A DNA stretch of 5,626 nt from Candidatus Omnitrophota bacterium (GTDB lineage: Bacteria; Ratteibacteria; UBA8468; B48-G9; JAFGKM01), in contig JAMWCA010000089.1 in the NCBI GenBank assembly GCA_023819545.1, positions 1 through 5,626 on the forward strand. The letters are read 5' to 3'. A program made the position numbers and the translations under genes. Positions 1 through 4,575 of the stretch are shown piece by piece. The first letter of the stretch is position 1. Every line of letters starts with the position of its first letter. Below the pieces are notes generated by a model that saw only the letters and a program-made list of their open reading frames with translations, did not search any database and was not told the origin of the DNA.

Positions 1-546
1 AACCTCTACAGCAAAAGGGTTAATTGTTCCAGATGGCTTTAATCCTGCTGAATATGAATAAAACTTTTGCCAGTAGAAATTATTAACAATTGCTTCTGCT
101 ATTTGACTATTAAATGAATTATCAAGGTCAATAAAAAGAATATTTTTTCTGATTATAATTTTTTCCTCTTTAATTTTACCTTCTATAATTTTAAAACTAC
201 GAATTTCAGGGCAATCAAAATCTTTTAATGAAATTATTACATAGTCAACTTCTGGATAAAAAGCCAATTCACAATCTCTTTGAGAAGGATATGCAGGTGT
301 ATTTGAATGAGAATGATATATTCCTATCATTTCAATTTGTATCTTTCTCATTTCTTTAAAAACTTTAAGTTGTTCCTCTGGTTTCATAAAATAACAACTT
401 TCTGGATTATCTGAAATATTGGTCATTTTATAAACTTTCTCAACTTTACCATTAATTCCAGCCAAAATTCCACATGCTTCTTTTGGATAAGAATCTTTTG
501 CATGTTGAGTTATATCCCTAAATTGTTCTTTTGTTAAATATATCAT
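1..546 (-). CDS. JAMM/MPN+ metallopeptidase fused to a degenerate LMW-phosphatase/ArsC-like domain (3' end outside window)
   Basis: The minus-strand frame is open from an ATG at 544-546 to the window edge: 182 residues, no stop, so the C-terminus is missing. Residues 1 to about 130 are a JAMM (Mov34/MPN+, peptidase M67) domain. Its zinc and catalytic residues are intact: Glu23 in KEACGILAG, then HSHS at 78-81, Ser88 and Asp91, which fits HxHx7Sx2D exactly. From about residue 134 a second domain starts, resembling low-molecular-weight tyrosine phosphatase/arsenate reductase: NILFIDLDNSFNSQIAEA, then YSAGLKPSGTINPFAVEV. The usual CxGNxCRS loop reads DLDNSFNS, so the nucleophilic Cys (Asp140) and the Arg (Asn146) are lost and this part should be catalytically dead. 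The start overlaps the cysP stop (ATGA) and has no Shine-Dalgarno site, implying translational coupling. Known relatives (Mec+, HcyD) cut amino acids from ThiS-like sulfur carriers. That role here is inferred from the motif and the sulfate operon; the fusion's function is unknown. Confidence 0.85.
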   Translation of the reverse strand, partial: MIYLTKEQFRDITQHAKDSYPKEACGILAGINGKVEKVYKMTNISDNPESCYFMKPEEQLKVFKEMRKIQIEMIGIYHSHSNTPAYPSQRDCELAFYPEVDYVIISLKDFDCPEIRSFKIIEGKIKEEKIIIRKNILFIDLDNSFNSQIAEAIVNNFYWQKFYSYSAGLKPSGTINPFAVEV

Positions 547-1505
547 TTTTGTAATAAAATATGTAATAAATAACTTAAAAAAAATGTCAAAATTGGAACT
601 GCAATCCAGACAGAAAATATTTTTTTCACGATTGACTTTTTAAGTGTTAGATAAAAACCATCTTTTACACTGCTTATTGCAAGGACAGAAAAAGTTGTAA
701 ATTGTGCATAAGGAGTTGGAAGACCAAGAAATGAAGCAATTATTACAAAACTTGATGTAACAAATGAAATTATCCCTGCTGATATTTGTCCTATAGGAAC
801 TATCTCTTTTGAAACTGTGTTTATAACTCTATTACCAAAAACTAAACTACCCAACCCAAAAAATAATCCTATTAAAAAAATACAAAGTATTGAGTTAAGA
901 TTTATAGTTATCAAAATTGGAGCTACTACATTTGCAATATTGTTTGTCCCTATAGCAAATGCAGAATAACAATCAGAAAAAACAATAAACTTTTTTAATT
1001 TATCATTATGAACAAAAGATTTTTCATAAAGCCAGAAATTGCTATTTCTTGGCGGATAAAAAATTTTTTTAATAAGATATGTTACAAAAAATGTTAAAAA
1101 AGAAAATAAAATTGCTGCATAAAAAATTTTTAGAATTGTATACCAGTTTACTTTATGATAATAATAAGCAGCACCTGCAAAAGCGCTTACAGTTATAAAA
1201 CTTGTTGATTGTGGGATTTTAAGTAAATTAGTAATAAACATAGTGATTGCTGCTGTAATAATTATTATCAGTCCAGAAGAATTACCAAATGATGTTTGTG
1301 AAATTTTTGTAGTAAGAGTAGCAACTACTCTTGGACCAAGAGAAATTCCACCGATTAGAACAAAAATTGCATAAAATAAACTCGCTGTTTTTTTTGTTAA
1401 TAAACCACTTCCATATGATGGTGTAAATGATACAGAAAAACCAGATGCTCCCATATTCATTCCTAAAAATATTGAAATAATTAATAAAATTATTATTTCT
1501 TTCAT
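543..1505 (-). CDS. cysP: PiT-family permease, probable sulfate transporter CysP
   Basis: This 320-residue, very hydrophobic inner-membrane protein belongs to the inorganic phosphate transporter (PiT) family and has its inverted repeat. Each half carries matching motifs: GMNMGASG (15-22) and GTNNIAN (186-192) for the GANDxAN signature, GPRVVATLTTKI (57-68) and GNRVINTVSKEI (224-235), and KIPQSTS (96-102) and GLPTPYA (261-267). I see about nine to ten membrane segments and a hydrophilic loop at roughly 146-175. The MNxGASG and YGSG motifs recall Bacillus subtilis CysP, a PiT-type sulfate permease, as I remember that sequence. Its position directly after sat and cysH supports sulfate rather than phosphate. 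The Asp of the usual signature is absent in both halves (Met18 and Asn189). The ATG overlaps the sat stop (ATGA) with only a weak upstream AAAGAG, so translation is probably coupled. Substrate assignment is inference; family membership is firm. Confidence 0.86.
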   Translation of the reverse strand: MKEIIILLIISIFLGMNMGASGFSVSFTPSYGSGLLTKKTASLFYAIFVLIGGISLGPRVVATLTTKISQTSFGNSSGLIIIITAAITMFITNLLKIPQSTSFITVSAFAGAAYYYHKVNWYTILKIFYAAILFSFLTFFVTYLIKKIFYPPRNSNFWLYEKSFVHNDKLKKFIVFSDCYSAFAIGTNNIANVVAPILITINLNSILCIFLIGLFFGLGSLVFGNRVINTVSKEIVPIGQISAGIISFVTSSFVIIASFLGLPTPYAQFTTFSVLAISSVKDGFYLTLKKSIVKKIFSVWIAVPILTFFLSYLLHILLQK

Positions 1506-2671
1506 ATATTGTAATCTACTCTTTTTTGTTTTATTCCTTCAATTAATATTTTTGCAACTTCAGGACGAGTAAATTCAAGTGGTGGAATTTCTTCTCCTTG
1601 TAACATTTCACGAACTTTTGTTCCACTTAAAAATATCCATTCTTCTTTGCTATGTGGACAAGTTTTTAATGTAGCCATACTACTACATTTTTTACAATAA
1701 AAAGCATTTTCAAAAAATAGCGGAATTATTCCTAATTCTTCGGGTTTAAATTCTAAAAAAATTTTTTGTGCATCGTAAGGACCATAATAGTTTCCAACAC
1801 CAGCATGGTCTCTACCAACTATAAAATGTGTGCAACCATAATTTTTCCTTACAATTGCATGAAAAATTGCTTCTCTTGGTCCAGCATATCTCATATAAGC
1901 AGGATTTATTGACAGAACAACTCTTTCTTTTGGATAATAATTTTCTATTAAAACTTCATAACATCTCATCCTAATTTCTGCTGGTATATCGTCTGATTTT
2001 GTTTCTCCAACAATCGGATGTAAAAATAAACCATCATAAATTTCTAAAGCACATTTTTGAATATATTCATGTGCACGATGTATAGGGTTTCTTGTCTGAA
2101 AACCAACAACTGTCTTCCATCCTCTTTCTTTAAAAATATTTCTTGTCTCTTGTGGAGTTAGATAATACTTATTAAATTCAATATGTTTTGGTTTTTCAAG
2201 AAGAGTTACTTCGCCTCCAAGTAGAGTATCACCCTGAGAATAAACTGCTTTAACACCTGGGTGTTTTTCATCTTTTGTTCTATATATTTTTTCTGCTTCT
2301 AATTCTTTATCATATGAGTAGACCTCTTTTAGATGAAGAATTCCAACGACTTTCCCAAATTCATCTAAAAGAGAAATATCCTCACCTATCTCAAAACGTT
2401 TTACTTGGTCTTTATCAACAGCAAGAGTTATTGGAATAGGCCAAACTAAATTATTAGATAATCTCATATTATGCAAAACATTCTCATAGTCATTTTTTCC
2501 CATAAATCCTTCTAATGGACTAAAAGCACCAATGGCAATCATTTCTAAATCAGATACTTGTCTTCTATTTAATTTAATACTTTTCATAACAAATATTTTA
2601 TCTTTTAATCTTTTTTTCTCTTGTTCGCTAACAATTCTATTTATTAACTTTCCACCATGTGGTTCAATCAT
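1502..2671 (-). CDS. sat: Sulfate adenylyltransferase (ATP sulfurylase)
   Basis: This cytoplasmic enzyme makes adenosine 5'-phosphosulfate (APS) and pyrophosphate from sulfate and ATP, the activating step of sulfate assimilation. The 389-residue length is normal for the single-chain Sat family without a fused APS kinase. Residues 1 to about 160 are the PUA-like N-terminal domain (SDLEMIAIGAFSPLEGFM at 40-57). The catalytic domain has QTRNPIHRAH at 192-201, the HxGH-type nucleotide-binding motif. It is followed by GRDHAGVG at 286-293 and LSGTKVREML at 348-357. Cys326, Cys329, Cys338 and His340 (CxxC-x8-CxH) form a zinc-site pattern seen in a subset of bacterial and archaeal Sat proteins. The ATG is preceded by AGGAGA at 2679-2684 with good spacing, and the gene begins 36 bases after cysH ends. 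Sat also serves dissimilatory metabolism in some anaerobes, but adjacency to cysH and cysP favours assimilation. Confidence 0.96.
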   Translation of the reverse strand: MIEPHGGKLINRIVSEQEKKRLKDKIFVMKSIKLNRRQVSDLEMIAIGAFSPLEGFMGKNDYENVLHNMRLSNNLVWPIPITLAVDKDQVKRFEIGEDISLLDEFGKVVGILHLKEVYSYDKELEAEKIYRTKDEKHPGVKAVYSQGDTLLGGEVTLLEKPKHIEFNKYYLTPQETRNIFKERGWKTVVGFQTRNPIHRAHEYIQKCALEIYDGLFLHPIVGETKSDDIPAEIRMRCYEVLIENYYPKERVVLSINPAYMRYAGPREAIFHAIVRKNYGCTHFIVGRDHAGVGNYYGPYDAQKIFLEFKPEELGIIPLFFENAFYCKKCSSMATLKTCPHSKEEWIFLSGTKVREMLQGEEIPPLEFTRPEVAKILIEGIKQKRVDYNI

Positions 2672-2707
2672 CTTAATTTCTCCTGAAAGTTTAAATTTTA
2701 AAAATTT

Positions 2708-3424
2708 TTATTTTAATTTTTCCTCTTTAAGATGCAATCCACATTCCTTTTTTTCAGGGGGTTCCCACCACCAACGTCCTGCACGAATATCTTCACCAGG
2801 TTTTATAGCACGAGTACATGGAGCACAACCAATACTTGGATATCCTTTATCATGAAGAGTATTATATGGAACATTATTTTCTTTTATATAATCCCAAACC
2901 TGTTTTTCTGTCCAATCAGCAATAGGATTTATTTTTAAAATTGAATTATGCGCATAATCAATCTCAATTTTTTTAATTCCAATTCTTGTAATTGATTGCT
3001 CGCGTCTTAATCCACAAATCCATGCAGATAAATCTTTTAATGCTCTTTCTAATGGCTTAACCTTTCTTATATTACAACATAGTTTACGCAATTCAACACT
3101 TTTATAAAATAAATTAAATCCATATTGAGAAACCATTTTTTCAACTTCTTCTGTGTCTGGGAAATAGACTTCAAATTTAATTTTATATTTTTCTTTTATC
3201 TTATCAATCAAGTCATATGTTTCCTGTGGAAGTCGTCCAGTGTCAATAGTAAATATACGAACAGATGGATTAATTTTGACTAACATATCAATCAAAACAA
3301 CATCTTCTGCTCCAAAACTTGAAGCTAAAGCAATCTTATCTTTGAATTCTTGTAAAGCAAAATCTAATATCTCAAAAGGGGTTTTTGTTTCAAAATCCTC
3401 AAATTCAATAATTTTTTTCCCCAT
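2708..3424 (-). CDS. cysH: Adenylyl-sulfate (APS) reductase, assimilatory, [4Fe-4S] type
   Basis: This 238-residue member of the PAPS reductase/CysH family reduces APS to sulfite and AMP using thioredoxin-like donors. The nucleotide-binding loop is SSFGAED (35-41), and IDTGRLPQET (60-69) is the conserved second motif. Cys116-Cys117 (LCCNIRK) together with Cys200 and Cys203 (GCAPCTR) make the CC...CxxC cluster set. This set marks the iron-sulfur APS-using enzymes and separates them from PAPS-using CysH of enterobacteria. The catalytic C-terminal ECGLH (227-231) is present, as is GRWWWEPP (216-223). Use of APS fits the absence of APS kinase. The ATG is the first start after an in-frame stop (3428-3430) and has a strong Shine-Dalgarno site. 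It is the first gene of the sulfate operon, with its own promoter upstream. Confidence 0.95.
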   Translation of the reverse strand: MGKKIIEFEDFETKTPFEILDFALQEFKDKIALASSFGAEDVVLIDMLVKINPSVRIFTIDTGRLPQETYDLIDKIKEKYKIKFEVYFPDTEEVEKMVSQYGFNLFYKSVELRKLCCNIRKVKPLERALKDLSAWICGLRREQSITRIGIKKIEIDYAHNSILKINPIADWTEKQVWDYIKENNVPYNTLHDKGYPSIGCAPCTRAIKPGEDIRAGRWWWEPPEKKECGLHLKEEKLK

Positions 3425-3431
3425 TTCTTAA

Positions 3432-3440
3432 CCCTCCTTT
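3432..3440 (-). promoter_or_regulatory. Ribosome binding site of cysH
   Basis: On the minus strand the sequence reads AAAGGAGGG, a near-perfect match to the 16S rRNA tail. The GGAGG core lies 8 bases before the cysH ATG, which fixes that start. Confidence 0.85.
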
Positions 3441-3460
3441 AAAAATTAAATTTACCTTTG

Positions 3461-3478
3461 AACTTTTATTACTAAGTT
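3461..3478 (-). repeat. Short inverted repeat in the cysH leader
   Basis: AACTT (3461-3465) and AAGTT (3474-3478) pair across an 8-base loop in the untranslated leader. The stem is only 5 bp and weak. It may be part of a regulatory site because the loop contains one copy of the TATTACTA repeat, but it is too weak for a terminator. Confidence 0.2.
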
Positions 3479-3482
3479 TATT

Positions 3483-3495
3483 ATATTACTAATAT
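3483..3495. promoter_or_regulatory. 13-bp palindrome at the -10/start site, possible operator
   Basis: ATATTA and TAATAT flank a single central C (perfect 6-1-6 inverted repeat). The site covers the downstream end of the -10 box and the predicted transcription start, where a repressor would block RNA polymerase. Part of it, TATTACTAA (3484-3492), recurs exactly at 3467-3475 in the leader, 17 bases away. No regulator family is recognised from the motif, and the AT-rich base composition makes chance palindromes common. Confidence 0.35.
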
Positions 3496-3522
3496 TATAT
3501 TATTTAAAATCTTATTTGTCAA
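3494..3522 (-). promoter_or_regulatory. Consensus sigma-70 type promoter of the cysH-sat-cysP operon
   Basis: On the minus strand TTGACA (3517-3522) is followed by exactly 17 bases and TATAAT (3494-3499), a perfect match in both boxes and spacing. Transcription should start near 3487, giving a leader of about 63 bases before the cysH ATG. The -35 box overlaps the TGA stop of the preceding zinc-ribbon gene. The AT-rich background makes TATAAT cheap, but the full TTGACA at optimal spacing in the only sizeable gap between genes is hard to dismiss. I see no GC-rich terminator hairpin between the two gene clusters, so read-through from hcp is also possible. Confidence 0.85.
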
Positions 3523-3740
3523 GATTTATTTTTTAGTTCTTTCCACTTCTTTTCACCAATACATTCTTTTGCATATTTACACCAATCAATACAAGACGGA
3601 ATCTCTCTATATACATAATTTTTACATTTTGGGCATTTAACCCTAACTTCATCTGAAAATATTTCAACTTCATATCCACATTTTGGACATTTCTTTATTT
3701 CTACTTTTAGATATCTTGGGTCTGTTCCTGGGCATTTCAT
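3519..3740 (-). CDS. Small Cys-rich zinc-ribbon protein of unknown function
   Basis: The protein has 73 residues. It begins MKCPGTDPRY and then has a double CPxC zinc ribbon: Cys18/Cys21 (CPKCGYEVEIF) and Cys36/Cys39 (CPKCKNYV). It ends with a second Cys set, Cys50, Cys54 and Cys60, in a PSCIDWCKYAKECIG context. The order CPGxDxR, zinc ribbon, WCxYAxxC is one I recall from small uncharacterised proteins of anaerobes, some annotated as phosphohydrolase; no catalytic residues for that are visible. An upstream TTG at 3744-3746 is in frame, but I choose the ATG at 3738-3740. That ATG overlaps the preceding stop as ATGA, and GAGGAG (3749-3754) sits 8 bases before it, whereas the site is far too close to the TTG. 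Coupling to the iron-sulfur gene suggests a linked role with Hcp, perhaps metal handling or protein contact; this is inference. Confidence 0.85.
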   Translation of the reverse strand: MKCPGTDPRYLKVEIKKCPKCGYEVEIFSDEVRVKCPKCKNYVYREIPSCIDWCKYAKECIGEKKWKELKNKS

Positions 3741-4561
3741 ATCCAACTCTCCTCTAAAATCTCTCCTTCTAAACTTATTACAACCTTTTTTATAGGAATT
3801 TTTTTACCACTATTTTCAATCGCTTCTTCTACAATCCTTAAAAGACCACTACAACAAGGGACTTCCATTATAGCAACTGTTATTGTATTTATGTTATTGT
3901 TTTTAACAATCTGCTTAATTTTATCTATATATCTATCAATACCTTGATCAAGCTTAGGACAACCAATTATTATTGTTTTCCCTTTTATAAAATCATTGTG
4001 AAAGTTTCCATATGAAAAAGCAGTGCAGTCAGCAGCAACAAGTAAATCTGCTTTTTTAAAATATGGAGCATTTGGATTAACAAGATGTAATTGAATTGGC
4101 CATTGCCTTAATTGCGATTTAATCTCTATATTTTCTCCAACTTTTTCTTCTTCATTTGTTCTATCAACAATTTTCATACCAGGACAACATGGAACTTCAA
4201 AAACTTCATTTAAATCAACTTCAATATCTTTTTCTTTTAAAACTTCAAGTGCCTGTTTTAAATATTCTGTTTCTCCATGCTCATGTAAATGTTTTAAATG
4301 GGCTATAATTGTATTTTTTCCTTGCTTTATAATATTCTCCATTGTTTTTTTCTCGTTATATGGTTCTGCTTCTTTCTCAACTATTTTTATAGCATCTTGT
4401 GGACAACTTCCAATACAGGCACCAAGTCCATCGCAAAATAAATCGCTTATCAATCTTGCTTTTCCATCTATAATTTGTAAAGCCCCTTCTGGACAATTGG
4501 GGATACAATTTCCACATCCATTACATTTTTCCTCATCAATCTCTATTATTTTCCTTTTCAT
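3737..4561 (-). CDS. Ferredoxin-domain iron-sulfur protein, hcp-associated
   Basis: This is a 274-residue soluble protein. The N-terminal 60 residues form a two-cluster ferredoxin fold. The first motif is complete, CNGCGNCIPNCP (Cys13, 16, 19, 23). The second reads CDGLGACIGSCP (Cys43, 49, 53), with Leu46 where the second Cys normally sits, so that site has three of four usual ligands. The remaining 200 residues carry two similar motifs, EVPCCPGMKIVD (122-133) and EVPCCSGLLRIVEE (233-246). Also present are QLRQWPIQLHLVNPNAPYF (150-168), Cys179 (AADCTAF) and Cys201 (GCPK). I recall this architecture from iron-sulfur proteins of anaerobes, often next to hcp, with no assigned reaction. The gene begins 13 bases after hcp and is followed by an ATGA-coupled zinc-ribbon gene. 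It may carry electrons to Hcp, as Hcr does in enterobacteria; this is inference. The extra conserved Cys pairs hint at additional metal or redox chemistry. Confidence 0.88.
   Translation of the reverse strand: MKRKIIEIDEEKCNGCGNCIPNCPEGALQIIDGKARLISDLFCDGLGACIGSCPQDAIKIVEKEAEPYNEKKTMENIIKQGKNTIIAHLKHLHEHGETEYLKQALEVLKEKDIEVDLNEVFEVPCCPGMKIVDRTNEEEKVGENIEIKSQLRQWPIQLHLVNPNAPYFKKADLLVAADCTAFSYGNFHNDFIKGKTIIIGCPKLDQGIDRYIDKIKQIVKNNNINTITVAIMEVPCCSGLLRIVEEAIENSGKKIPIKKVVISLEGEILEESWI
3749..3754 (-). promoter_or_regulatory. Ribosome binding site deciding the zinc-ribbon protein start
   Basis: GAGGAG on the minus strand lies 8 bases upstream of the ATG at 3738-3740. It nearly abuts the alternative TTG at 3744-3746, so it supports the ATG. 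Confidence 0.7.
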
Positions 4562-4566
4562 TTTTG

Positions 4567-4575
4567 CCTCCTTTT
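4567..4575 (-). promoter_or_regulatory. Ribosome binding site of the ferredoxin-domain gene
   Basis: AAAAGGAGG on the minus strand ends 5 bases before the ATG at 4559-4561 and touches the hcp stop codon. It supports this start and tight co-translation with hcp. Confidence 0.8.

Noticed and set aside
550..570. Direct repeat TGTAATAAA (550-558 and 562-570)
   Set aside because: It lies in the cysP coding end and follows from the repeated Leu-Leu codons of LLHILLQ; nothing suggests a regulatory site.
2672..2707. AT-rich gap between cysH and sat with runs of A and T
   Set aside because: It is low-complexity sequence without a stable stem. Apart from the sat ribosome binding site, I see no promoter or terminator in it.
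2532..2855. 107-codon plus-strand open frame
   Set aside because: It lies across the sat and cysH genes in antisense and has no recognisable motif.
2732..2938. 68-codon plus-strand open frame
   Set aside because: It is a shadow of the conserved C-terminal part of cysH.
3240..3431. 63-codon plus-strand open frame
   Set aside because: It is antisense to the cysH N-terminus and runs over the cysH ribosome binding site.
3425..3487. Riboswitch (such as a SAM type) in the cysH leader
   Set aside because: The leader is only about 63 bases, very AT-rich, and lacks the GC-rich stems of known sulfur riboswitches.
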